A stretch of DNA of 64,000 nt from Alnus glutinosa. Its lineage: Eukaryota > Streptophyta > Magnoliopsida > Fagales > Betulaceae. Positions within the stretch are counted from its first letter, which is position 1. Each line of letters opens with the position of its first letter. The position numbers and the translations under genes were made by a program. The stretch covers positions 558,001 through 622,000 of the forward strand of contig NC_084890.1 of assembly GCF_958979055.1 (NCBI RefSeq), in the 5' to 3' direction. This document shows, in pieces, positions 50,588-62,299 of this stretch. The notes under the pieces are model-generated. The model saw nothing but the letters and a program-made list of their open reading frames with translations, did no database searches and was not told the origin of the DNA.

Positions 50588-50597
50588 TATATACAAA

Positions 50598-50779
50598 AGT
50601 AATGATTCACTACAATTTAAATATACAACTTTTTATTATTTTATCTATGTGACAAGATGGTCCCCCACTTTAATTTATTTTTAAAAAATAAAAAAACTTA
50701 AAAAGTAGTGGGGGGCCACCTTGCCACATAGGCAAGGTGATGAAAAGTTGTATATTTAGGTGGCATTAAATCATTATTC
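50598..50779. mobile_element. Mutator-type MITE with 10-bp target duplication (182 bp)
   Basis: Flanked by TATATACAAA at 50588-50597 and at 50780-50789. The arms align: left AATATACAACTTTTTATTAT and ATGTGACAAGATGGTCCCCCACT; right, on the minus strand, AATATACAACTTTTCATCAC and ATGTGGCAAGGTGGCCCCCCACT. The outer ends read AGTAATGATT and GAATAATGATT. It is non-coding. Confidence 0.85.
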
Positions 50780-51108
50780 TATATACAAAGGGCGCATGCC
50801 CAATGTGTCGTGTCATGTTTTCCTAACTTTCTTATGCGAAATATTTCGTGTTCCATATTTCCACCTATTCACCACGCTATTGTATCTTTCAACGACAGAA
50901 AAAAGAAAAAGAAAAGAAGGAATGCTAGTCTTTGACACCCCGTGGATAAAACAAATAAAAATATGTAATTATCGCCATCCCCGTGAAGGTCGTCGATGGG
51001 GAAGCTGCAGTCTGCTCCACTCGACGACAACCCGTACACATCCATTATTTTCGGTGGGTCTCTCTAGCTCAGCTCTCTGGGTTTCTGAGAGAGACAGAGA
51101 GTGTGAAA

Positions 51109-51213
51109 ATGGCGGATACACATGGACGAGGAGATGTGGTGCAGTGGCAGTTCCGTAAATTAGGAGTGGTGCAGACGTGGTGCGTTGGATGGATGTTTCA
51201 GATTGGCCCTTAA
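51109..51213 (+). CDS. Possible first exon or relic of an unknown gene
   Basis: A GC-richer block with a CT/GA-rich leader (51050-51100) precedes an ATG in good context, AAAATGGCGG. The frame reads MADTHGRGDVVQWQFRKLG and then WCVGWMFQIGP before a stop after 34 codons. The leader and start look like a real plant gene 5' end, but no downstream exon could be found. It may be a truncated gene fragment. I do not recognise the family. Confidence 0.2.
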   Translation: MADTHGRGDVVQWQFRKLGVVQTWCVGWMFQIGP

Positions 51214-52780
51214 ACTCACCGTTTTGAACGGATGGGATATTTGGGGAAGTGGAAATACATTAAAAGGTCACGTGCATTGCACGTGACCGACTTTCCGTCC
51301 AAACAAACGGGCAGGTGGACGGAAGGTATAACTTACCATACTTTGACAAGTTTGGGAGGGTCATCTAACAATTTTACTACATTGGTGGGTAAATCGCCAC
51401 CCTGTAAATAAATTAGGGGGTAAAGTATAATTATTCATTTTTTTAAATTGACTTGACAATTTAATATTAGTAAAATAATTAAGAGTGTAGAGTTGATAAG
51501 CAAGTTACTAACTTATTAAAAAATGCTTGAAATATTATAAAGTCATTTACATGCAAAATGATGTGGATAATCTATAATCCATAAAATAATTAACATCATA
51601 TGATTGACAAGTTAATCACTATAATTATTTTACAAATTATGACTGCCACGATATTTTTGAAAGAATTTTATGGTTGACAATAATGGATGATGACGTTGGC
51701 CAAAAAGAAATTGTGACGTGGGTAAAAAGAACCCTTTAATTAAAATGGGAAAGCTGGCCCATTTCTCTAAACATGATTGGATGAAATAGGATCTAAACAT
51801 ATATTAATAAGTTATATGATAATGAAAATGATCAACTACTATAACTAATATGGGATTATATAATTTGCTTTTGACTCCCATAAGCATATACGTTGACGAT
51901 AGATTTACTTTACTTTATAAATTAAATAATTCAGAACTCTTAAACTAAATTACTTTTTAAAATATATGAGAATTATGAAATTCACTTTCCTTGCAAATTG
52001 CAATAAAGGATCGATCGACGTGGATGAGAAAAAGATTAGTGGAAGCAATCATAAATGATCAATCCCAAGCTTTAAATATGTGTAAAGAAATTACATCAAT
52101 AAAAGCCCACAAAAGTAAAAGGTAAAAAAGAAAGAAGTCTTCTTTAATATAGAAGTGAAAGCAACTAAGCTAGGTGAAAACAAAGGCAAAGTAATGAACC
52201 GATGATATCATTGCTTGGGGAATGCAAAAATTATTACTTCCCCGTTTGGTAAGCATTATGGAGGATTGAAGTTTTTTTTTTTTTTTTTTAAATCTAAATA
52301 TTAATAATAAAATGATTGATATATAAAGTGAAAAAAAAAAAATAAAAAAAAAAATTATAAAGTTTTGAAGTTAAATTTCTTTTGAGAGAAGTGAAAAAAA
52401 GAAAAAAAGAAAAAGAAAAAAGAAGGGGTGGCGAGGGAGTTATGAAAAGCATTAATGCATGCATATATATATATATATATATATACTGTAAGCTTTTTGT
52501 ACTGTAAGCTTTTTGTATCAAATTGATTTTTGCATCCAATTTTGTCTATTTTTCTGAAGGAATCATAGTAAAATTATTGTTCTACTCACAAATTTTATTT
52601 TTGTTTAAAAAAAAAAAAATCACAAAACTGTGGGGCAATAAGCTGTTTACTCCTTTATGAGGGGGGCATCCCCTTAGCCGCCCCTATTTCTTTCAAAACT
52701 ACTTTTCTTTTTTTTTTTTCTTTTTTTTTTTCGTGGAAAGGAAAAAATGTTGTAAATTAAACGGGACCTTTGTCACTATT
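51214..52780. other. AT-rich spacer with the first copy of a duplicated block
   Basis: 52128-52215 (GTCTTCTTTAATATAGAAGTG ... GGCAAAGTAATGAAC) recurs at 54658-54725. It is followed by an AT-rich element end at 52240 (CCCCGTTTGGTAAGCATT). No exon is seen. Confidence 0.4.
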
Positions 52781-52782
52781 TA

Positions 52783-53083
52783 GAGTATTCGCAACAGCTT
52801 CTCTATTAGCATTATCGGCCGCTTTCCAACCATTTTCTCTAAATATAGGGAATAAAACTATTTTTTACTTCCCTATCAAAAAACACCTCATAACAGCTTC
52901 TCTTCATTTTTTCCTATATTATTAAAATATTATTTTTTTACTTTTACTTTAATTAAAAGTAGGAAAGAGAGTATAAAGTATGAGAGAGAGATAATATATT
53001 TTGTGAATAAACAATTGAATGTGAAGTGAATAGTGCTTCCCAAATAGGGAAACGAAAATTTTAGAAAAGCTGTTGTGAATAGA
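52783..53083. mobile_element. MITE with CAACAGCTT termini (about 300 bp)
   Basis: The left end reads GAGTATTCGCAACAGCTTCTC; the right end on the minus strand reads TCTATTCACAACAGCTTTTC. The interior is AT-rich with a second CAACAGCTTCTC-like block near 52890. This terminus style is common among plant MITEs. The target duplication is unresolved. Confidence 0.55.
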
Positions 53084-53346
53084 TTTTTGTAATTTTTTTG
53101 AAATTTTTCGTAAAACTTAGAGAACAGACCCCATTTAGGGAAGCTCTTCATATACGATTGCTTAGGTTTTTCTTGTGTCTAATATTTTGGGTTTAAAAAA
53201 AGATTTTTTTTTTTTAATTTTTTTTTTCTTCCTCTTTTAATTTCGGAGCTGACCAACTCATTGAAGATCACCCCTATGCCCTAACTAAAGGACCATCGCT
53301 AAAAAGCTTCCAAAATTAAGCACGTTGAGAAAAAGGGATTATAAAT

Positions 53347-53530
53347 TAGGAAAAACTGTAATTTACTCCCTTAAAGTTTCACCTAAATTGCAATCTTGCC
53401 TCCAAAGTTTTTTCAAGTTTTTTCCATTAGGAATAAATTGGACTGTATTACAAGTTTTTTCACTTTTGAGACAAGATTGCAATTTGGGTGAAACATTAAT
53501 TAGGGGAGGGGTAAAATATAGTTTTCCCTA
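53347..53530. mobile_element. Inverted-repeat MITE (about 184 bp)
   Basis: Left TAGGAAAAACTGTAATTTAC, right on the minus strand TAGGGAAAACTATATTTTAC. Both are followed by TTTCACC(T/C)AAATTGCAATCTTG. The flanks do not match, so no target duplication is visible. Confidence 0.65.
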
Positions 53531-55336
53531 TAAACAACTTAAATAACATGGCAGACGCTACAAACAACGACAGATTCAGATTTTTGAGACACCTGAAATA
53601 AGTTAAAAGCGAGTTTAGCAAGGTCACAGTTAGTTAATAGGTATTTTTGAAAATTAAAGATATAAAACGTAAAATAAGAGAAGCAAAAGTGGTGAAGGAG
53701 AAAGAATAAGAATACAAAATTTAGGCCGGTTAGGCCATAAAGGCCTAATGTTTACTATTGAGAAATGCCCTATAAGACTACGTCTTTATATTATTTACTT
53801 GTTTCATTTGTGTTACATGGTAAGCGAAGACCAAATGCTATTTGGGTGACCACACCACGTCAATTTTGATAGATGAAATGTAAATACTTGTATAATACAT
53901 AACATTTCTCTTTTATAAATACAAATGGATTTTATTCAGGAATTTGTACATGACCACAAATTATCCAAGAAAAATATGCATCCAAGAATGTCTACATTTG
54001 CTACCTAGTCACTTTCTAACACTAACACCAATGAAATTTGTATGAAGATTAAAAAAATTATTTCATATAGCTTCCTTCTTTTCTCTTGGTCTTCCACAAA
54101 AGCATTCGAATTCAATTAAATAATTGATGGGATCTGTTCCACATTCAAACTCCATCATATAAACAACATAATTATATAATAAATGACACCTCCCAGCCTG
54201 TCTCAAAAAGAAGAGAAACGCGACAAAGACGTTTTTAATTGGATAAGGACATATGGATTGATTCAATGTTGTCATCTTTATCATTTTCAACTTTTCTCGT
54301 CCTGTTTGGTTGCATCGCAGAACAAAACTAGTGACCCGAACCAGGAGATTGGTGGGATCATGACCCTGTCTAACCCCTCCAAACAAAAAAGTGTTAAAAA
54401 AATAGCCTTTAAATTTATTAAAAAATATATATTTTTTAAGTTTTTTTTTTTTTTTTATCCCTAAAAGAATTTATAATCCGAAATGACCATCTTAAAATTA
54501 AATTTTTAGTTCGGTTCCTAACTATGATCGACCACCAATCATCGTGCACCGAACCAAACGGCCAAATTTCTCTGCCGTACCAAAATATCATACAATAATC
54601 CCTCGATGGATTGGCCCTTTTCCACTTTTTCTGGTATTTTCTTTTCCAGCCGTCCAAGAAGATATATAAGTCTTCTTTAATCTAGAAGTGAAACGTGAAA
54701 AATAAAGGCAAAGTAATGAACTATTAGGACATAAAAGTGTTAGGTGCTTTTTAAACATATGAGAAGTACATATTTTTATTTTATTTTATTAATGCTATTG
54801 AAAATGCATGCGAAAAGTAGATACTATTAAAACAACATGTACTTCTTATATACCAAGAGACACATGTCACTCTTAGATGTGGATTGAATGAAATTTTCTA
54901 CAAACCAGTTTGTTTTATATGATGGCTGAAGAAACACGGCCCGTTTGACAAACATTGTGGAGATTTTTTTTTTCTTTTTAATAATAACAAAATGTGATTG
55001 ATATGATATAAAGTAGAAAAAAGTTTATTTTTATTTCTTTTTTATGAAAAAGTGAAAAGTTTTGTTTTGTAGTAAGCTTTTTTATTTGAATAGTAATATA
55101 AAAAAAATAAAAATTTGATGTAATATAAAAAAGTAAAAAAAGTTATAATGTTTTGAAGTTGTAATAGCAAAACCTATTATACGGACAGATCGATATGAAA
55201 AACCTCAAAATACCCTAACTACTATACTGTTACTATTGTATTATTCTTTATGCATAAGAGATCAATATGAGCTAATTGTTCCGACAATTTTTAATCCATT
55301 CAATAAAAGAGTTAGCTGGTCTTTCAAATGTACTCT
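53531..55336. other. Spacer with duplicated blocks and an AT-rich element
   Basis: 54658-54725 is the second copy of the 52128 block. An AT-rich element of the 56.7-kb family begins near 54938 (GGCCCGTTTGACAAACATTG) and has the core GATATGATATAAAGTAGAAAA. Its right end is not resolved. No exon is recognised. Confidence 0.4.
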
Positions 55337-55345
55337 GAATTATTG

Positions 55346-56221
55346 GGATTCGGCTTCCATGCGGTAGTGGAAAACGGTACCGTTTTCAACTTAAAAAAAT
55401 TTGCAAATTTTTTAATAAATTTAAAATTATAAAAATAATAATAATTAAGAACAAAAAATATTATAATTAAAAAAGCTTAAGAGGTGGCCGGCGTTGCCCA
55501 AGGGGGTGGCCGGCCACCCCATTATTGGCCAAGGGGGTGGTTGGAGCCACCCCCTTGGCCGATTTGGGGTGGACCACCCTAGTCGGCAGACCACCCCCAA
55601 AAGGCTTAAAAAAAAAAAAGGGTTTGGGTTTGGGGGGTGGCTGAACCACCCCCAAGGGCCTGGGGGTGGTTTCGACCACCCTATACGGCTGATCTGGGGG
55701 TGGCAAGGCCTTTGGGGGTGATCAGGCCACCCCTAAAATCCAAACTTTTTTTTTTTTGTTTCTAAGCCTTTTAGGAGTGGCCGGACCACCCCCAAGGGCC
55801 TGGAGGTGGTTTTGACCACCCCATACGGCCGATCTGGGGGTGGCCGAGCCACCCTAAACCCCAAACTTTTTTTTTTTTTTTTTGGCCTTTTGGGGGTAGC
55901 CGGACCACCCCCAAAGCCAACTGGGGTGGTTCGTCCACCCCAGATCGGCCAAGGGGGTGGCCGGCCGGCCACCTCTTTGGGCAACGCCGGCCACCCCTTA
56001 AAACCACCCCAGTTAGCTTTGGGGGTGGTCGGCCGGCCACCTCTTTGGGTAACGCCGGCCACCCCTTAAAGTTTTTTTGATTTTAATATTTTTGGTTTTT
56101 AATTATTATTATTTTTATAAATTTGTAATTTATTAAAAAATTTGTAATTTTTTTTTAAGTGAAAAATTGTACCGTTTTCCACCATGCAGTAATTTTAAAC
56201 TACCGCATAGAAGCCGAATTC
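55346..56221. mobile_element. Mutator-like fold-back element with GC-rich core (876 bp)
   Basis: A perfect 9-bp target duplication, GAATTATTG, flanks it at 55337-55345 and 56222-56230. The terminal repeats are GGATTCGGCTTCCATGCGGT and, on the minus strand of the right end, GAATTCGGCTTCTATGCGGT. AT-rich arms follow, with GGAAAACGGTACCGTTTTC and AATTATTATTATTTTTATAA. The core at 55483-56065 is built of GGGGGTGG, GGCCGGCCACC and GACCACCCC words in both orientations, broken by poly-A/T runs. The open frames inside, on both strands, only reflect this repeat. No transposase is present. Confidence 0.88.
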
Positions 56222-56644
56222 GAATTATTGATCATGAGATATGACGGATTGAATTATTTTCTTTAAGAATTGAGAGATTCTACTTGTCTCATGACTTGGT
56301 GAGACTCCTTGTCACGTTTTCTTCTATTCCTTGATTGTTTACTTCTCCCCATGTGCGGGTGCAATATGGCCCATGCCATAATTGAACCTGACCTAACTAG
56401 TACGAACCGATTTGTCATTTCTCTTGCTAACTGATAAGGATGATTCTTTCAAATAGATGCAGCCGAGTTGAAGAATAACGAGTCGTGGGGTTTTGTAGAT
56501 TCAAAGATAAATTTACAAAAAAGAGATAAATGCATAACATTTCTCCTACATAATTGAGCGAGAGCCATCTTGCATAATTGCATTACTTGTGTTTATGCTG
56601 TTTATTTTCTTTGTTTCCTCTATTTTTTTAAGATATTATCAAGT

Positions 56645-57105
56645 TGTTTTTAATCCGTCTAATACAAGAATTAATTGGTCTTTCAAAGGTGATGTACTAT
56701 AAAATATTGGTGTTGTTTGGCAAATGTTTGTACAGAACAGATTAATGAGTTGTTAATTTTGAAATTAGTAAAATGTAATGATGTGATATAAAGTAAAAAA
56801 AAAAAAATTATATAAAAAAATAAAAAATATTATATTGTAGTGAATTTTTTTATTTGAATAATAAAAAAAAATTATTAATTTGATATAAAAATAAAAAATA
56901 AAAATAAATATTTTGATGTTAATCATTTTAAGAAAATGTGAAAATAAATAAAGAATAGTACACTATTCTGTTCTGTTGTTATGATTACCAAACAAGGCCA
57001 TTCTGTTATGTCCTGATCATCACTGAATTATTTTCTTAAGAATTGATAGATTAGACTTGTCTTATTCCTTGTTTGTTTGCTTCTCCCCATGTGAGCATGC
57101 AAATG
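56645..57105. repeat. Second copy of the block that flanks the 55.3-kb element
   Basis: 56640-56700 (TTTTTAATCCGTCTAATACAAG ... TTGGTCTTTCAAAG) matches 55289-55330. 57020-57100 (TGAATTATTTTCTTAAGAATTG ... GCTTCTCCCCATGTGAGC) matches 56248-56360. Between them copy A holds the 876-bp fold-back element and copy B holds the AT-rich element below. Confidence 0.7.
56709..56999. mobile_element. AT-rich MITE with TTGTTTGG termini (291 bp)
   Basis: The left end is GGTGTTGTTTGGCAAATG; the right end on the minus strand is GGCCTTGTTTGGTAATCA. The core contains GATGTGATATAAAGTAAAAAA. Copies or pieces with the same core lie near 52.3, 55.0 and (inverted) 57.6 kb. No target duplication is visible. Confidence 0.55.
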
Positions 57106-57419
57106 CTAAGGTGGAAGAGTACGTCAGCGATCAAAAAGCCCAATGTGCTCGATCTTTTTAATTTTTTTTTTTTATAATAGCGACACTCTTTTATGATACC
57201 ATGAATTTTTCCAATTGTACGAAACCAACGTGTTTACATCCCATTGGCCTTCTAACCGTACGACATATTCTCTTTATAATAACGTACGACAATCTTTTAC
57301 ATTTATTCATCGTGCTGAAACAACGTGTTTACCTCCCATTGGCTGGCTCTAACTGTACGACATATGACGCTTACGTCTTCTTAACAAAATGACCTCATGA
57401 ATCATATGATATGTTTGAC

Positions 57420-58790
57420 AAATAACATAACTATTACATGACAGTGGAGCACACTATTCACTTTTTTTTTTTTTTTTTTTTTTCACTATTTTACAATTTT
57501 TTAATAACAATTCACATTAAAATATATATATTTTTTTTCACTTTTTATATAATATTAATAATTTTATTATTATTATTGAAATAAAAAATTCATTAAAATA
57601 CAAAATTTTTTTACTTTTTTATACAAAACTTTTTTACTTTATATCACATTTACCACTTTTTACTAATTCTAAAAAATAACAAAAATAATGCTACATTCTT
57701 ACCAAAAAATAAAAAAAAATAATGCTGCATATTATATTTTTATCTATCTTTTATTTTATTGGGCGGATGTGATATGACAGTATTCATCCGGCATTAGATT
57801 AGTACTTAGATCAGTTATTTATTTATTTTTTTTAAAAAAAATGGTTTATAATCACTGTCACTTCAGCCCAACAAAATATGATGTAATATATAAAATTATT
57901 TTTAAAAAAATTATGGTGACCGTAAGACTGCCGTAAATGAATTAAGAGCAACGTCAATTTAGAAGAATGAGGATAGGATGGTGACCTTTGGGGTGGAATG
58001 GTGGATGGCTCCTGGGCCTCCTCGGCTCGTCCCTGATAGTGGTAGTAAAGAAGGGGAAATGGTTCGTGGGGATGAAAAGCCGTCCCCACCCCCATTTTTT
58101 AGGTTTTTAAATAAAAAAATAAATAAAAAAGTCTCCTTTAATATCATATCAAATAAAACTTTTTAATTTTATATTAAAAAAAAGGGTAATGAGGGACGGA
58201 AACCGTCCCATGTATCAGCTCTCGTAAAGAAGATTTCTCTTTGTCATTACCTTTTCACTTTTTTGACTTTTTTCTTTTTTTTTCTTTTTGATGAATTTAT
58301 AAAAACTTTATTGGTGAAGTTTCTTTACACATATTTCAAGTTTGTGATTGATTATGTATAAAAAAAAAAGTCTTTTTCATCCGCATCCTTTTAATCCAAG
58401 GAAAGTGATATTCATAATTTCGTATAATTTAAAAAGTAACTTTGTTTAAAACTATGAATTATTTAGTTTATAAAGTAAATCTATTGTCAATGTATGATTA
58501 TATTATGAAAAAAATATAAAAAAAGCTTTCTGAATTAACAATTGATTTTTAGAATAGCCGGACCTCTTGAATTTTTAAGTGCACTAATGTGACCCATCAA
58601 ATTACCAAAGTGTGCCAAAAAGATCATTGTTGTTGAAATATTCCTATAATACCCTTATTTTCTTAAAAACTATAATAAAAAAGTTAATAAAAACCTATTT
58701 TTTCTAAAATAAATAAATTTTAAAAAACTATTAATATAAAGTTAAAAAGTTAAAGAAAGTTAAAAATTAATTTTTTAATTAAAAAAATAA
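57420..58790. other. Spacer with element pieces, no gene
   Basis: 57420-57690 is an inverted, decayed relative of the 56709-56999 element (TTTACTTTATATCACATTTACC). 57960-58090 is GC-richer and not recognised. Confidence 0.4.
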
Positions 58791-58799
58791 AGAAAAAAA

Positions 58800-59000
58800 A
58801 AAGGAAGAAAAGGGGTGGCTCGGCAGCCACCCCAATTACAAAATTTTAACTTTTAGTTTTATAAATTTTATATATATAAATAATTTTTTTTCATTAACAG
58901 TGACACTTGTAGTCATTTTATTATTACTAATGTGACACGCTAACAGAATCCGTCATGAGTTTTGACGAAATTTGACTACAATGAGTGCTTTAGTTTTATA
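58800..59000. mobile_element. Partial arm of a fold-back element
   Basis: A small hairpin, GGGGTGGCTCGGCAGCCACCCC, at 58812-58833 is followed by an arm containing GTGACACGCTAACAGAATCCGT and CAAATTTCGTC (minus strand). These resemble the GTGTCGCC and AGATTCTGTCAAA parts of the 42.25-kb element. The opposite arm is not recognisable, so the boundaries are approximate. Confidence 0.45.
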
Positions 59001-59765
59001 AATATATATTTTTAATATATTGATTTTTTTTAGTAAGTGTAACAAAAGTCATCATTTTGTTGGTATTGACGTTGATACTATTAGAATCCGTAGGCCCAAG
59101 GACCAACAGTAAAAATTTCTCTATTTTGCTGGTTGCCCGCTGTCGGTCTAAGTCTTACCAAAATCTACATCAACATTAATTGATGAAATTTGTATTTAGG
59201 TCTAACTTTCATTCAGAGTTAAATCAGAAAATTAAAAGAATTACGGTGATTTTAGGTTATATATGCTATGTTAATAAATATTGTCTTGTACAATATGTAG
59301 GAAGAATATATATACTGAATGTTGAAATTTGGCCCATCTACTTATACATGTGATCATTATTGAGTTAAATTATGCTACTTGAAAAGGACAGTAAAATCAA
59401 AGAGGCTTCTCATAAAAAAAAAAAAAAAAAATTAAAAAAAATTAAAAAAAAAAACGTTCAATTTTCTGTTTGGATAGTGGAATCTAATTTCCCTTATTAA
59501 TTTTTAATTTAAAAGTTGATGCCCAAAAAAAGGACAGGACATATTGGTCTTGCAATTGGCAGGCACAAGGACCGAAGTTTGGTTTGAATTTAAGAACAAA
59601 CGATTGCGTTGCGTTCACACTCTATTGGTTGCGTTTAGAAATTGGTGTCCCGCTCCAGTGCATGCAATGGTTAATTATCTTGTGGGCAACGAAATCGGGT
59701 TGATATACTATCTTCTTGGTAGGCAACCAATAGGCGGTTGTAGTGCCAGTGACACGGATTAAGAT

Positions 59766-59868
59766 CCACGGCAATTTCTCAAAATTGCCGTGGTAGTTTT
59801 TTTGCTATTTTAGGCCGTTAGATGCATCTAACGGCCTAAAACATGCCACCTACTAAAAAGTAGGTGGC
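59766..59868. other. Row of three perfect hairpins
   Basis: 59766-59793 has a 12-bp stem (CCACGGCAATTT) and 4-nt loop. 59808-59841 is a perfect 34-bp palindrome centred on ATGCAT. 59845-59868 has a 10-bp stem (GCCACCTACT) and 4-nt loop. The gaps are 14 and 3 bases. The stems have no sequence in common. Function is unknown; it could be a transposon end. Confidence 0.85.
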
Positions 59869-60225
59869 CTCGAGAATGCAGCAAAATTTTACTTTCCCTC
59901 CCAAGTTCCGCACGTTTGTTGAGAACTCAAACAAAAAAAATAAAAATAAAAAAGCGTCTTCTTGGCTTCTTCTTCCCTCTTCTTGTCCCTTTTCAGTTCC
60001 CTTGTAAGATTTTATCTCTATATATGGCCTATATGCCACATAAGGAAGCATTTATTAATAATTTAATAAATAAATAGTATATACGGTATTACGGTTATGT
60101 AATTTAATTAATTTAAATTACCATAATGGAATCGATTAATTGATTTAAAATCAATTAATAATATTGTTTCCTTGATGGGAGGAACAATACGGTATTTACC
60201 ATATTTGAGGGTCCCTGACCTAGCC

Positions 60226-60235
60226 TATAAATAAA
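60226..60235 (+). promoter_or_regulatory. TATA box of the retroelement LTR
   Basis: TATAAATAAA, about 205 bases before the primer site, in the expected part of an LTR. Confidence 0.6.
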
Positions 60236-60439
60236 CAGCCTGTGTACACCATCAGTACGGCAATACGGTAATAAGCATAGGTTAGAAGATCCCTCAAATA
60301 ATATTTTCTTGTTCTTCAGATGGATCGTGGAAACGCTTGAGCAAATATGGCTAGAGGTAAGCCTGAATCCTGTCTTATTTGTTTTCCGCTGCGCATGTTA
60401 GGTTAAAGAAATAATTGTTATTTAATTATTTTTAACATG

Positions 60440-60451
60440 TGGTATCAGAGC
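60440..60451 (+). other. Primer-binding site (initiator tRNA-Met)
   Basis: TGGTATCAGAGC is the standard plant retroelement primer site complementary to the 3' end of initiator tRNA-Met. Confidence 0.8.
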
Positions 60452-62024
60452 AACCTCTATGCTATTTTGTTTAGCATTAAGGCTTTGTTGGATTCATTTT
60501 TTTTTTTTCCTCTGTGAACATAATTTATTTATTTTTTAATATAATTTTGTTCACGTACTGTTGGAAAGCATAAGGGTATTTTCTTTTGTTTATACCGTCT
60601 GTGTTGTGAAGAACTGCTGAGCATAAAAAATATTGGATTGCTGTTTTGCCCTTATGAAACCCACTATGCACTGCCATGAGACCCATTGGAGAAAATCCAG
60701 CCGTGAAACCCACTTTGGAGACCGCCGGCCAGCCCGTGATCCACCGGCCATTACGGTACCACTCGGTGGCGCCGGCCCTCTTCGTGGCCGGCGTCCAGCG
60801 GCCTCTTCCCTCGTCGGGCGCTTGGCTTCTGGATGCGCGACGACCCACAGGGTCGCCTTGACGGCTGAGCTACGGCCCTTTGTGGCCGCTGCCTCCCGGA
60901 AAACGGCAACCCATAAGGGTTGCCGTTAGCCATCAAGCAACGGCGGCCCTTGGGTCGCCGTCAGTGCCCAGTAGTGGCCCTTTTCGGCCGCTGCTTTTCT
61001 CCGGTAAACAGCGACCTACGGGTCGCTGTGGTCGTCAGAGCGGCGGCCTCTCTTGGCCGCCGCATAAGGGGCGGCATTGGGTGGCGGCGGCAGGGGTGGA
61101 GGAGGGGTGGCGGCTGGGGCTTTCTTTTTCAGGTTTTAGGGTTTTTCAAACCATTGAGATAAATACGGGTCGGGTCGGGTTTTTTCGGGCTGGGGCTTAA
61201 TTTCAAGGCCTGGGCCACCGGGTTAGGGTTTCGACCCATAAGGAAATTCGGGTCGGGTGGATATGGTATCGGGTCGGGTTTAAAACCCACAAGCACAACC
61301 CGATATCAAGTGGGCTGACCCGAATGGATCAGCCCAATCAAGGAACTGACCCACTCGGGTCAGCCCAATCCAAGTGCTGACCCATTGGGTCAGCCCAAGA
61401 GACCCTATTCAGTTAAAAAAAGAAAAAAAAGAAAAAAAAAAAAAAGGGGGCCCATTTTCAGTGGGTTTGACCCAGCCCTATAAAAAGATCCACTAGCCCA
61501 ATGCCACAACCCATCAAGTTCTTTTTAAAAGGGGAATTTAGGCCTTATGGTGTTTAGAACTTGGGTTCACCAAGTGTAAAGAGCCTTGGCCACCTACTAA
61601 ACCATTGGGCCATGTTTTTTATTATGTCCTCATATTGCAGTTTTATTCCACTTATTATTTATAGTGTTGTATTTTAAGATTATTGTTTCTTTAATACATA
61701 TATTGAGGAATATATTTTAATTGTTGAATTTATATTGTTTAAATATAAATTGCTTGATGCCTAGACCTAAGAATAATTAACAATACCATCTATACTGGTG
61801 TGTTTACAGTAATATCTAAGAATGCAATGTCGGAGAAAGTTCTGGCAAGGAAAGTCTTGGGATTTAAGTGTGTCCGGTGTGACCCCCCTCACTTTCCTGG
61901 GAGCTTATCTGCTTGCACCTTGAAAAATGCTGTTTACCCCATTTAAGTATTGGTTTGTTATATTCCTAGGGCTATTAAGGGGGCATCTATAAAGTTGTTA
62001 GATGTTAATGAAGTAGCAATTATC

Positions 62025-62270
62025 ATGATAATTTTGGGAGAGCCACAGCATCCCAATTTTGAATGACAATTGCATCAAGATTACACACACGTAATTATCA
62101 TAATAATTATGGGAGAGCCAAAGCATCCCATTTTTGTATGATAATTACATCAGGATCACACGCATGAATCTCATAAAGATTTATTAGATGTTCATGAATT
62201 ACAGCATGATTATTATGATTTTGGGAGAGCCAAAGCATCCTAATTTTGTAATAATTGCATAAGGATCGTA
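62025..62270. repeat. Three imperfect direct repeats, GGGAGAGCC type
   Basis: Each unit holds AT(T/C)ATNATNATTNTGGGAGAGCC, then A(C/A)AGCATCC and AATTTTG-ATAATTGCAT-AGGAT. The GGGAGAGCC words are at about 62036, 62111 and 62223. They lie in the 3' part of the LARD-like element. Confidence 0.75.
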
Positions 62271-62299
62271 CACATGAACTTCATATAGAAAATTTAACA

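Noticed and set aside
55467..56069. Several overlapping open frames on both strands rich in Gly, Pro and Trp
   Set aside because: All come from GGTGGCC/CCACCCC words in the 55.3-kb element. Multiple frames are open at once, which indicates repeat sequence and not a gene.
60525..61200. Overlapping Arg/Pro/Gly-rich frames on both strands
   Set aside because: They lie in the GC-rich non-coding block of an LTR element, and no frame has domain-like sequence.
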